Part shown: positions 55,001-64,000 of the stretch, piece by piece
How the letters are laid out: each line of letters opens with the position of its first letter
Numbering within the stretch: position 1 is the stretch's first letter
Origin: Setoptus koraiensis
Lineage: Eukaryota > Arthropoda
NCBI GenBank assembly: GCA_048013815.1
Contig: CM106586.1
Location: 16,306,001-16,370,000 of the forward strand
DNA: 64,000 bases
Reading direction: 5' to 3'
Translations under genes and position numbers: made by a program
Notes under the pieces: generated by a model
What the model was told of the DNA's origin: nothing
Databases searched by the model: none
The model's input: the letters and a program-made list of their open reading frames with translations, nothing else

Positions 55001-56284
55001 CCCGTCAAGACATGTCGCGCTTGCGATTGATCCTTATTGTGGCCTAGGTTTTGTTTTGTGGTGTATAAGCAGTGTCTACTCTGGTCATCATACAATACTT
55101 GTTCCACCAGTGGAAGTTGAACAATGTCCTTCATTGTGGCTATCTGCCATCAGTCAACACAAAGTTAGGGACACATTCTGTTCTTACAGTGTCATGGAAT
55201 TGTGCACGAAAGGCCTAGGATCATCAATACCTACTTTAAAACAACGAGGCATAAACCTAAGTTGCGTAAGAACTTGTGTAGTTGTTTCGGAGGAGCGACC
55301 AAGAATTTCTTTAATGCAATCATTTTCAAAATTGTTTTCCGGAATCGGTCTATCCCCAAGAGCAGTCACAACCAGTTTTGGTTGCCGGTCAAATATCGCA
55401 ATATGCCTGCAAGGGGCTGCAAGTCCTGATACAACCAAGGTTTATGTAGACATGAGAGCACTTCGGCATGATCGCATAGCATTAGTAGAGAAAGGAGCCC
55501 CTCACAGTTTGTGTTTGGTTGAGTCTGGAAAGTTATTACCTGGGACGAGGGTTGTTATTGCCAATCCAGAAACAAAAGGCCACTGCGGTGACTCTAATTT
55601 GGGAGAGGTGAGTATAAGGTACAGTTAGATTAGAATGAAAACATGGGATAAACAGCTACTAACCCTGTCATCTACAATATATTCTGTCATCACAATTTCT
55701 TCGAACAGATTTGGGTCCAATCTCCGCACAATTCAATTGGATATTTTTCGACTATGAGCAACGACACTACACTGAACAATCAATTCAATCAAAAATTGAT
55801 AACAGCCTGCAACACGAGCTCAAAATACATGTACGCTAGGACAGGTTTCTTGGGTTTCCTAAGACGAACTAACGATCTTCAGATGGAAAATGATGCTGAT
55901 GATAGCGTTTCTCATGACGCAGTCTTCGTTGTTGGATCTCTTGACGAAACTATTATGCTCAGAGGTTTGCGTTATCACCCATGTGACATCGAAAACAGTG
56001 TCATGAGGTGTCACAAAAAGATAGCCGAGAGTGCTGTGTTCACCTGGAATAATCTACTGGTAGTAGTTGTCGAATTAGATGGTGATGACAATGAAGCGCT
56101 CGATCTCGTTCCATTAGTTACAAATGTTATTTTAGAGGAACACCACCTAATAGTTGGAGTGGTTGTTATTGTTGACCTCAGAGTTGTCCCAATCAACTCA
56201 AGAGGCGAGAAACAACGAATGCACTTGAGAGATCGCTTTCTTGCAGATCAGTTAGATCCTATATACGTTGCTTATAACATGTAA
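52099..56284 (+). CDS. DIP2: DIP2 (disco-interacting protein 2), N-terminus not visible
   Basis: Two exons are visible. The first runs 52099-55607; its acceptor is placed at 52097-52098 because the frame has a stop at 52089, and the previous exon must end in phase 1. The second is 55709-56284. About 1,360 residues result, versus about 1,570 in human DIP2A. There are two adenylate-forming (FAAL-like) domains, with KIQQILSTLKRPKRRPLPEF before the first, then GDRIALVYPNDEPISFM, LDFKREAGLWHAVQTSV, GDHVALIYPPGLDLISAFYG, YLDFSVSTIGTLAGVKIS, and the ending NSRGEKQRMHLRD. The N-terminal DMAP1-binding domain is absent here and must lie in undetected exons or be lost. DIP2 proteins act in lipid (diacylglycerol) metabolism and axon patterning. 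AATAAA at 56321. Confidence 0.95.
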
Positions 56285-56545
56285 ATTTTCGTCATCTAAA
56301 TGACTTTTATTCACTATTGTAATAAAATAAACTCACGAAACTGTTAGTTAATAACTGTTAGTTACATTCAACTAGAAAAAAAATCGATTTAATTTGGAAT
56401 CGAACTGCGCGCGCGGCTAGAGTTTACAAGAGATAACAACAATTGCGCTTCACAGCGGCCTTGATAATTCGCCAAATCATTATGATGGTGATAACTGTAT
56501 CTAAGTTATTTATTGATTGAAACGGTTACCGCTACATAACACGTC

Positions 56546-58324
56546 ATGAGAGCTTACGGGAGAATAATACATTCAGTATTCATGTATAGCCATGAGACAG
56601 GTTGCAACTCATATTCTCTTTTTAAAATCCACAGAAAATACTTCAAAAAATCAAGAATGTCGAGCAAAAAGTCACCTATGTGCGAAAATGTCGCTCACGA
56701 TGATTGTTTATCAGGACATTACGCCACTTCTCAGTGTCGAAATATTTTCAGAGAGGGTAAATTTTATGTTGAACAACAAAAAGTCACTTATCATAGAAAC
56801 AACAATCACTTGAGAAACGGCACAAACGAGGGAAAATCATTTGATGATATCTCGCGCGAAACAGATAACAATGGTAGTTATAAGCAGAGAACATATGAAG
56901 ACGTCCTTAAAGATATCTGTACTCTACAAACTAATGCCCAAGCCATAGCCACTGCTAATATTGATCCCAGCGAAAGGATGCCCGTGTTTATAGAGCACCT
57001 CAGGTTGGCTGGGGTAAGCTTAGACGACATAGATAAATTGAATGTAATCCACGTTTCCGGAACGAAAGGAAAGGGATCAACATGTGCTTTTGTGGAAAGT
57101 ATCCTGAGAGCAAATAATTACAAAACTGGTTTTTTCAATTCACCTCATCTTATCAAATATACTGAGCGTATAAGATTAGATGGGCAACCAATATCAGATG
57201 AAAAGTTTTCCTTTTACTTCAGCGAAGTCTATGATAGGCTCAAACTCAAAACGGAAGAAGCTGGAATGAAGATGCCTGCATTCTTCGCCTTCATGACAAT
57301 ACTAGCATTCCACATATTCATTAAAGAAAAAATACAAGTCGCCATAATGGAAGTAGGAATTGGAGGACTATTAGATACAACAAATGTTGTAAACCGGCCA
57401 ATTGTTTGTGGAATAACCTCACTGGATTATGACCATGTAACATTACTCGGTAATAGTATAGAGAGTATTGCGAAACACAAAGCAGGCATAATCAAACAAC
57501 ATATTCCAGTATTCACGGTGCCCTACCAACCCAAAGAAGCGCTCACAGTTATAAAAGCCCAAGCAAACTTTATGAGATCGCCTCTAGCAATTTGTCCACC
57601 CATAGAAAACTACAAGCTTGATTTGGGCATCAAAGGTAAAGCTCAGGCATTGAATGCATCATTAGCTATTCAGCTATCTCGGGTCTGGATGGCAAGACTA
57701 TCGGGTCACAACTGCGTCGAACCATTGTCAGATTCAACTATACAATTAAATGAAGGTGACGTTAGAGGTTTGAAAGACTGTCGTTGGCCCGGTCGATGTC
57801 AAATAATCAAGAGGAATAATACTACTTTCTTCTTGGATGGGGCTCATACAAGAAATAGTCTAATAAATTGTAAAGAGTGGTTCAGAGAGTCCTCTTATAA
57901 AGATGTACCGCCCCAATCAGATGTTGTTCGCTATCTCGTCCTAAATATAATAGGTGACCGATCGCGTGAGTCTCTTATGCAACAATTGATCGATTTAAAA
58001 TTTGATGTGGCGTTATTCACTAAAAACAAAGTTGCTACTGAGAAAGTCAGGACAAAGGAGATCGATACTGGTGACAAATCTAGAGGTAGTGATAACTCGT
58101 TTGAATATTCACAGACTCGACAGAATGCCAATATATGGAGAGGTCTTCTGGATAAGAACGTGTGCGATAAAGACCATGAGGTTGTAGAAACAGAATGTAC
58201 TTTAGAGGCTCTAGAGTACATCTATGCTAAATCAAGAGAGAGACGGAATAGCGTGAACCACGTACTGGTAACAGGTAGTCTCCACTTGGTTGGCGCTGTC
58301 ATGGAAGCGATTGACATGATGTGA
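56546..58324 (+). CDS. FPGS: Folylpolyglutamate synthase (FPGS)
   Basis: Intronless 592-residue frame. The core begins with YEDVLKDICTLQTNAQAI; the ATP-binding P-loop is VSGTKGKGSTCAF, followed by the folate-loop region FNSPHLIKYTERIRLDGQPI, then AIMEVGIGGLLDTTNVV and the His/Asp C-terminal domain FFLDGAHTRNS. It adds glutamates to folates and so retains them in the cell. The first ~37 residues are basic and hydroxylated without acidic residues except one, a plausible mitochondrial presequence; a second Met at residue 38 (MSSKKSP) could start a cytosolic form, as in mammals. It follows DIP2 by 261 bp. AATAAA at 58376-58381, with RPS12 converging 83 bp away. Confidence 0.94.
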   Translation: MRAYGRIIHSVFMYSHETGCNSYSLFKIHRKYFKKSRMSSKKSPMCENVAHDDCLSGHYATSQCRNIFREGKFYVEQQKVTYHRNNNHLRNGTNEGKSFDDISRETDNNGSYKQRTYEDVLKDICTLQTNAQAIATANIDPSERMPVFIEHLRLAGVSLDDIDKLNVIHVSGTKGKGSTCAFVESILRANNYKTGFFNSPHLIKYTERIRLDGQPISDEKFSFYFSEVYDRLKLKTEEAGMKMPAFFAFMTILAFHIFIKEKIQVAIMEVGIGGLLDTTNVVNRPIVCGITSLDYDHVTLLGNSIESIAKHKAGIIKQHIPVFTVPYQPKEALTVIKAQANFMRSPLAICPPIENYKLDLGIKGKAQALNASLAIQLSRVWMARLSGHNCVEPLSDSTIQLNEGDVRGLKDCRWPGRCQIIKRNNTTFFLDGAHTRNSLINCKEWFRESSYKDVPPQSDVVRYLVLNIIGDRSRESLMQQLIDLKFDVALFTKNKVATEKVRTKEIDTGDKSRGSDNSFEYSQTRQNANIWRGLLDKNVCDKDHEVVETECTLEALEYIYAKSRERRNSVNHVLVTGSLHLVGAVMEAIDMM

Positions 58325-58407
58325 ATAGGACGTTAACGTGACCTGGCCTAGAAACATCTTTCCTAAATAGAAAATAATAAACTGGTTCACAAGGAACTAC
58401 TGGTATT

Positions 58408-58934
58408 TTATTCTTCAATTACATTGTCCTCTGATTGTTTAAGCTTAGTGAGCAGGAAGTCTTTTGCTGGCGTGTCTTTTCCGTGATCTCTGACAACAAC
58501 GCTGGCACAACCGACGACTTTCCTTGCCTTGCCATCTTTGTCTATTTTGCATAAGCCAGCCATCTCTCCTAATTGTTTGTTGTCCTCCACTTTAATGAGG
58601 GGGCACTCTTGTTCTTTGCAGAGTGCCTCAACGAGTTTCACGTAACCGGCGTCGTCGCAGCTCTTCGCCAGGACACACATCTTGGCCGATTTTTGCTCAA
58701 GTGCTTTGGCACATTCGACAATTCCGCGAGCTAGACCATCGACGTATTGGCTTTCACGCAAGACATGTCTCAAAGCCGTGGGTATGTCCATAGCGGACGA
58801 TGTGATTTCAGCAACCCTGTTGTCATTGGTATAAATTGTCAAGTATGTACAGTGAAATGAAGAAGATGATCATGAGTAAAGGATCCCTTAGAGAGGGCAT
58901 TCTAATAAGTGGATAGTAAGACTTACGTTTCCAT
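58408..58934 (-). CDS. RPS12: Ribosomal protein eS12 (RPS12)
   Basis: Two coding exons: 58934-58927 (8 nt, ATGGAAAC) and 58816-58408, giving 138 residues starting [20 protein letters not shown]. The body matches eS12: [56 protein letters not shown] and [11 protein letters not shown]. It belongs to the 40S head. A longer unspliced start (MTIYTNDNR) is open but reads through the intron and is rejected. The tiny first coding exon is common for ribosomal protein genes. It is divergent from COX16, with 257 bp between the starts. Confidence 0.95.
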
Positions 58935-59191
58935 TTTATCTCTTAGAAAAATATGAGGATTAAAGACGTCGTTTAAATATAATGCGAGCTGATAGGATGC
59001 AACTTGGAGATTGAAATAAATGTGGTACACGAGTGGCTAGGGTACTAGTCATATGAGCGGAAACGCATGAACATGTGAGTTGGCGCAATATTCAAATCGA
59101 TTTGTCATTCAATCGCTGCCATTCGATGTCGAAGAGAACTCGACTCGGACATCAAGGTCAAGCAACATCAGCATAAAATCGTTATGTTAAC

Positions 59192-59551
59192 ATGTTTGAT
59201 TTCAGGATGATGAAAGAATTTAGGAAGTCTGACCATTTCAAGTATGGATTGCCCATGCTTTTGCTTACCCTAGGAGGTCTCGTAGTTTTACAGCTTTATT
59301 CCCGAATTAAAATAGAGGATAGAGATAACAAAAAAAGCATCATTAAATCAAAAGAGTTGAGCAAGCTGATCAAACAAGAGGAACAAAAGACTCTGGAAGA
59401 AGAGTACGAGGAGTTTCGACACAATTTCAACATAGACGGATGGAAAAATATCCGCGGACCGCGTCCTTGGGAGGGAGACAATGTGGAATACAGAGAGCTC
59501 ATCGAACGTCGGGCCAAGCAATCCGAAAAAGGTTGGGTTTTCAGCAAATAG
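59192..59551 (+). CDS. COX16: COX16, cytochrome c oxidase assembly factor
   Basis: Single-exon 119-residue protein. A short basic N-terminus precedes one inner-membrane helix (YGLPMLLLTLGGLVVLQLYS). A charged coiled helix follows, then the family hallmark GWKNIRGPRPWEGDN. Length and order match COX16, which helps copper insertion into COX2 with SCO1 in the mitochondrial inner membrane. The start could be residue 1 or the Met at residue 6 or 7; both give the same mature protein. Its stop is 43 bp from the convergent CFP1 stop. Confidence 0.9.
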   Translation: MFDFRMMKEFRKSDHFKYGLPMLLLTLGGLVVLQLYSRIKIEDRDNKKSIIKSKELSKLIKQEEQKTLEEEYEEFRHNFNIDGWKNIRGPRPWEGDNVEYRELIERRAKQSEKGWVFSK

Positions 59552-59594
59552 CTCTAAATGTGTATATTTTAATGTAAAGTAATGAAGGTTAGGC

Positions 59595-60908
59595 TTATTC
59601 TGGTCTCTCATCAACTGTTGTATGCAACATCAAACCGATAATTCCTCCGTAATGGTTTTCTAGATTTTTCGTGCAAACTCTCATCTTCTCATTAATTTCA
59701 TCGAGTTTATAGTAGTGATGAAGCCTCGTTAAATTGAGCTGGGCTTTCATAAATGTATCCCATTGATAATGTGTGGTGCATTCACTTTTTTTCTCTGGAC
59801 AGTATTCACCATCCAGCTCGAGTTCTTGGCTAATATTTAGGGGACATCCGCATATTTCATTTTTGTCTTTTTTTACATCTTGATGCTCGACGCATATACC
59901 CTTGAATCTTTTACAAAACTGTTTTTTTCGCAGGTCTTCATATTCACAAAATATTGGGGGATGAGGATTGTCTTCTGTGCCAAAGGTGCACCTAAATCCT
60001 GAGGAAACCGAAAATAGACTTTCGGCCTTTTTGAAACAATTAGCCCAATGCTTGAACGTGTTGTCACTTGATATAGTTAGACCGCATGTTACACAATAGA
60101 TTTTTGTAACTTCAGCGGAGGTCATTTCCTCACACTCTTCATTGTCTTCCTCATCTTCATCTTCATGTTGGATTTTCTCGTCTTTTTCGGATGCACTCTG
60201 CACATTTTTTTTGATCTGCTCGATGTCTTGAGAGACCTTGTTCAAACGGTCGATGGATTCGTGAACTTTCCTATCATGAAATATCCTGGACAACTCCAAT
60301 TCTTGTAACTCCTTCTTGAATCTTTTTTCTATTTCTGTATTTTTTTCCTTGATCTTGAGCCACTTAGGAATGAAATGTTTTTCCAGGCGCTTTTGTGCCA
60401 ATTCTAGGCCGCACTCATCAGTGCAATAGCTTGAATTATCTCTCGCCTCTTTTACACAAGATGGATTTCCGCACTGTACTGCTTTGGTTCCCCGTTTTTT
60501 TCTTGATGAAATTTTCGATTGCTTGTCCCTGCGTGAGATGTCTAAATTTGGGATGTTTTCTTGTTGATAATTGTTTTCATAAGAGGGTCTTGTCGGAGAT
60601 GATCTTTCTCTGGAAGGCTTATCTTTTGCCGATGGAATTTTTCCTAATGATGGGCGCTCTCGGGGAGGCTTAACCTCTGTTTCTGTCGGTTTTATGTCTT
60701 CCTTGTATACAATAAACAGTGACCCATTGTCATGCGAATTAACAATTCGCAAACATTCGGCACAGTACCATTTGACAATGTTTTTCGACTCTTTTTTAGT
60801 TATTCCGATACAATCACCATGAAACCATTCGTCACATCGGTCACAGCAGATCATAAATCCTTTGGAATTGGATGACCGACATATACAATATTTTTCTGTA
60901 TCTGACAT
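59595..60908 (-). CDS. CXXC1: CFP1/CXXC1-like COMPASS subunit lacking the CXXC finger
   Basis: I start it at 60908 (MSDTEKYCICR), because an acceptor (TTTTACAG) lies just before this ATG; a 5' UTR exon ending near 61068 is likely. The protein has 437 residues. The PHD finger is at about 6-58 (YCICRSSNSKGFMICCDRCD, EWFHGDCIGITKKES, WYCAEC). The C-terminal half holds QCGNPSCVKEARDNSSYCTD, a coiled coil with an acidic tract, then YCVTCGLTISSDNTFKHWAN, KQFCKRFKGICVEHQ and CGCPL, the conserved CFP1 domain that binds SET1. No CGxCxxC cluster lies between PHD and C-terminal domain, so the CpG-binding finger is absent. CFP1 targets SET1 H3K4 methylation. It is shorter than human CFP1 (656). Confidence 0.93.
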   Translation of the reverse strand: MSDTEKYCICRSSNSKGFMICCDRCDEWFHGDCIGITKKESKNIVKWYCAECLRIVNSHDNGSLFIVYKEDIKPTETEVKPPRERPSLGKIPSAKDKPSRERSSPTRPSYENNYQQENIPNLDISRRDKQSKISSRKKRGTKAVQCGNPSCVKEARDNSSYCTDECGLELAQKRLEKHFIPKWLKIKEKNTEIEKRFKKELQELELSRIFHDRKVHESIDRLNKVSQDIEQIKKNVQSASEKDEKIQHEDEDEEDNEECEEMTSAEVTKIYCVTCGLTISSDNTFKHWANCFKKAESLFSVSSGFRCTFGTEDNPHPPIFCEYEDLRKKQFCKRFKGICVEHQDVKKDKNEICGCPLNISQELELDGEYCPEKKSECTTHYQWDTFMKAQLNLTRLHHYYKLDEINEKMRVCTKNLENHYGGIIGLMLHTTVDERPE

Positions 60909-62338
60909 TCTGTAAAATATACAAGAAGTATTTAGTTCGACCAAGGTTAAATACAATACTTGTCGAAAATACTTAAGATACCCGATGATGCCGGATTGGT
61001 ATGGGTGATGGGTGAATGATGAAAAAAAAAACATCCGAAGCACCCTGTATTGATCATTCTATTTACCTCCAGGCGGCGCTTTCCACAACTGCGACTCGTG
61101 CCTGGTCTTATTGAGTGTGCAGTTAACGGCCTAGAGAGCGCGCCTGCAGAGACGAAAACTTTTGCATGGGTCGTTCTCCAAGCCTGCCCTTGCAGTTTGG
61201 CGAGCTTGTTCCAACCTCCTTCTGACAACTTTTGTCGAAGTATACCAGTCTAAACAAATGACAATACAATAATCACAGAATTATTAGAATTATCATACTA
61301 TACGCCCTTTATTTCGCACGTCTATTCAAACTGGTGCATACATCTAAGGTGATTGCGACAAACAAACAATAATTTCTTTCCATGTTAAGTTACTAAAGAG
61401 TCGGTTACACTAACGAGAACTTCTCTGCATCATCGATAACATGCGAATATCACAGAACTTTCAATTAAGAATGGATCAAAGTAGATTATCAACACATCGG
61501 CAACATCAATTGCGACTATCAAGAAAAAGAATTCGGCTAGAGCTATAGACAGTTCTTATGGTCTGTTTGAATTCAAGTGTCAAGCTAAAATTTCATCGCA
61601 TCTTTAATATGTGAATCGGCTCTTCAACAGGCTTAACTTGCACCATCATAATAATCGTGTCAAAGAGTTGCATTTTAAATAGTATTGCGCCGAAGTTGTT
61701 ACAAGTATCAAGATTCAAATCCTATTCTGTCAGGTATTCGATGCATCTAAGCATACATCCATATTTCCATATTTCGAGGTTGATACACTCTATGGTCTGG
61801 TGCTTGATTCAAGTACAGAATGGTAAAACAAACAGTATATTATCAGATCATCGTCAAGATAGCAATGAAATTAAGAACTCAGTTATGATCCAACCATGAA
61901 ACCAGTTCAAGATGTAACAGTTGATTATTATACCGTACATAGTTATGATATTTATATGCAAACTTATCACAGGATAATCTTTGACCTACTCACTCTCTTT
62001 GGTCACTTTTACAAACCGATCTATAAATATGGTTATGAAATTATTAACAAACAGACCCACAAGTCATTACTTTCGCAAATCACTGACATTGAAAGTAGAA
62101 CACTCAAGTTTCTGAAAAGTTTCTTTCGTGAGCTACAAGAATTGATTACCCTATTTTGAGGCATATAAAGTTTGACAGACATTATCATTATGTGATTCTT
62201 CAATTCAATTCAAGTGATTGTTGAATGAGAAATCAAATCAGCATAGAGCAACACCAAAAAGTAGAAAATTCCTAAGAAAAAACTAGATTTTGAAGACGTA
62301 GTGCAACTCTCAATCATTAGAAAACTGATTAGATAATC
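60909..62338. other. CFP1 5' region and intergenic DNA
   Basis: Contains the probable CFP1 non-coding exon (minus-strand donor GAG/GTAAAT near 61068) and about 1.1 kb without gene evidence. A plus-strand frame at 61896-62159 is not recognisable. Confidence 0.5.
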
Positions 62339-63817
62339 ATGGATAAATCCAAAATCTACATGAAAGTTAATTGCATCATACATAACTCAAACAAAGTTCC
62401 ATGTCATATACCTTATTTTCTACATAAGTTTAAAAATATCGCGTCTCTGACATTGCTTTCACTGACCTTCTATTCAATAGCTGAAATTAGTTGTCAGCTG
62501 GTGGAACCTGCCAAAACTCATTGTAAAAATGCGGAAACAAGACTGGACCAGTGTAGCCAAAAGGTACGTAAGGAAACTAGTCATGGCTAGTCAAAGGCAC
62601 TCTTGACTGAGTAATAATTAAAAATCTAATAACAAGACACACATGAATGTGTCTGATTATATAATTCATGGTCATTAACTCAATAACACGGTAGCTCCTG
62701 ATGTTCTACGAGGCTGCACAGTATCCACAAACTTTGTCGCAACTGGATCGAAACTTTTGTCCTACTTTCAAACAGACGACTAGCTGCATAGCTAAATACG
62801 AGGATTGTTTTAGGCGCTTCGATCGACAAATAATCAAGTTAGTATTTACATCTACCACATGCGTGTTTATTGTTCCCCTGCGGATTCTACAATAAATCAT
62901 CTCTCACAATAATATTCTCACTTCCACAATCTGTTCATGAATGTGAACGAAAAGTTGGGTGCTTACTGCAACGAAGAGACAAAATTATAAGAGGTGCCAA
63001 AACGAGCAGGAAAAGGCAAACTTTGTCAAGCTATCAAATTCTTGCTTGTCAAATGTGAGTACATTCATTAATACCTATTCATCTGATCGAAGTTAGTTAA
63101 AAATAGTTGCTAATCAATACAATATCCACCTCTCATTAGATGAAAAATACAATGAATGACTGTATGGATAGGTACATAGCCGCCTTAGATGCCATTGCTG
63201 ATATGAAGGTAGCCAAAGGCTCACCTAATGATAATCAAATACAGTTATCATGCTGTGCAAATAGGAGATTCAAAGAGGTATTTATCCATTGTTGAATGTT
63301 GTCGCTATTCTCACATCGAGCTGGTGAGAACAGCAGCAGAAGCCACAACAACAACAACTTTTCATTCTAGCAGCTATTTATCGTTAGTTCATATTCAAGG
63401 TTTCTATAATATAGTTAGTGCCTGGAATAGAATGAAGGTCGCATATTCATTATCATCTAAAATCTAACTTTAACTATTATATATTCTCATTAATTTACAT
63501 TTGTCCTTTAGTGTTCAATCAAGCAAGCCGAGCGTTACTGCAGACTCAAGAAATCATTCCGAGAGCCTAGAAAGATCTTATACACTTCGGTTCGGAATGG
63601 GAGACTTTTAAATCAACGAAATCAAAATGCCGATTTACAGATGATTAAGATGCTCGAAGACAATTTAGATGCCATGCATCTGACAGGGCCAGAATTCTTT
63701 TGTTCTAATATAGACGACAATTACTGTAGTGCAAACTACGATAAATCCTATTCCAACTACACTAGACCGTTACATAAATCTATTTTGCCAGCAATGCTTA
63801 AAATATACAGAAGTTAG
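62339..63817 (+). CDS. Five-exon Cys-rich secreted protein, unknown function
   Basis: Exons 62339-62563, 62695-62837, 62955-63054, 63140-63277 and 63512-63817 join in frame to 303 residues. No single frame covers it, so it is visible only after splicing. A hydrophobic segment (IASLTLLSLTFYSIAEISC) near residues 36-54 acts as signal or anchor. Then come about 15 Cys with helical spacing: CKNAETRLDQC, FCPTFKQTTSCIAKYEDCF, YKRCQNEQEK, NDCMDRYIAALDA, LSCCANRRFKECSIKQAERY then C, and FFCSNIDDNYCSANY. The paired Cys suggest a helical disulfide fold, loosely like arthropod DUF1397/DUF19-type secreted proteins; I do not assign a family. The exon 3 acceptor (GAAAAG) has a weak pyrimidine tract, but it is the only AG available and keeps the frame. 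Confidence 0.65.
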
Positions 63818-64000
63818 TGATGAGATAAACAGTCATACATGTAAATACATAGATATGTATTTATATATAGATAGACATATCGCCAGTCCCCAAAAAGTCT
63901 ATTTATTCAATAAATAATTATTAATGATCCCAAAAGCTCGATATGCCAGTTGATTTGCCGGAATTCCCATTCAGAGATGCTTCAGAATGAATTGAACACT
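63818..64000. other. 3' flank of the Cys-rich gene
   Basis: Includes an AATAAA-type signal near 63909 (plus strand, CAATAAATAA) that suits the gene's 3' end; nothing further before the window edge. Confidence 0.5.

Noticed and set aside
56385-56425. tRNA-like T-loop (GTTCGATTCC on the minus strand)
   Set aside because: No pairing T-stem, anticodon arm or acceptor stem around it.
58817-58842. Extended N-terminus of RPS12 (MTIYTNDNR)
   Set aside because: It reads into an intron; the 8-nt exon at 58934-58927 joins in frame and gives the conserved short start.
61896-62159. 87-residue plus-strand frame
   Set aside because: No recognisable features and AT-rich context; treated as chance.

Overview
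The window is nuclear DNA of an animal, most likely an arthropod. Genes have short GT-AG introns, AATAAA signals and tight head-to-head or tail-to-tail spacing, and many are single-exon. All recognisable proteins are of metazoan type: SMN-complex Gemins, CRTC, DIP2, NRBP, plastin, IFT54, RFWD3 and CFP1. A tandem pair of spliced, secreted GH45 cellulase genes and a giant modular ectoprotein point to a soil arthropod such as a mite or springtail. That placement is inference and no taxon is proven.

Left part (1-14 kb): the 5' end of BLTP2/hobbit (-), then a CMTM-like MARVEL gene (+) tail-to-tail with GEMIN8 (-). A 4.9-kb segment carrying a CRTC/TORC coactivator gene (-) follows. It is flanked on both sides by a 1.54-kb direct repeat holding the 3' part of the CMTM gene and all of GEMIN8. 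After the second repeat come a COMM-domain gene (+), POLD3 (-) and GEMIN2 (-).

Middle part (14-29 kb): NRBP pseudokinase (+), PDS5 cohesin regulator (+), a GH31 acid alpha-glucosidase with trefoil domain (-), and two GH45 genes (-). One GH45 paralog keeps the catalytic Asp residues; in the other the catalytic acid has become Asn. GH31 and GH45 together suggest secreted carbohydrate digestion.

29-34 kb is gene-poor and rich in microsatellites. Then come plastin/fimbrin (+) with EF-hands that have lost their calcium ligands, IFT54/TRAF3IP1 (-), an intronless 2,380-residue secreted or membrane-anchored protein built from six similar modules plus Cys-rich Apple-like units (-), and RFWD3 (-).

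Right part (48-64 kb): a 3.8-kb repeat-rich stretch, DIP2 without a visible N-terminal exon (+), FPGS (+), RPS12 (-), COX16 (+), a CFP1/CXXC1 ortholog without its CXXC finger (-), and a five-exon Cys-rich secreted protein (+) of unknown function.

The points most worth a second look are the CRTC segment with its flanking duplication, the giant modular protein, the active/dead GH45 pair, and the domain losses in CFP1 and plastin. Exon joins were worked out by hand from splice motifs and frame.
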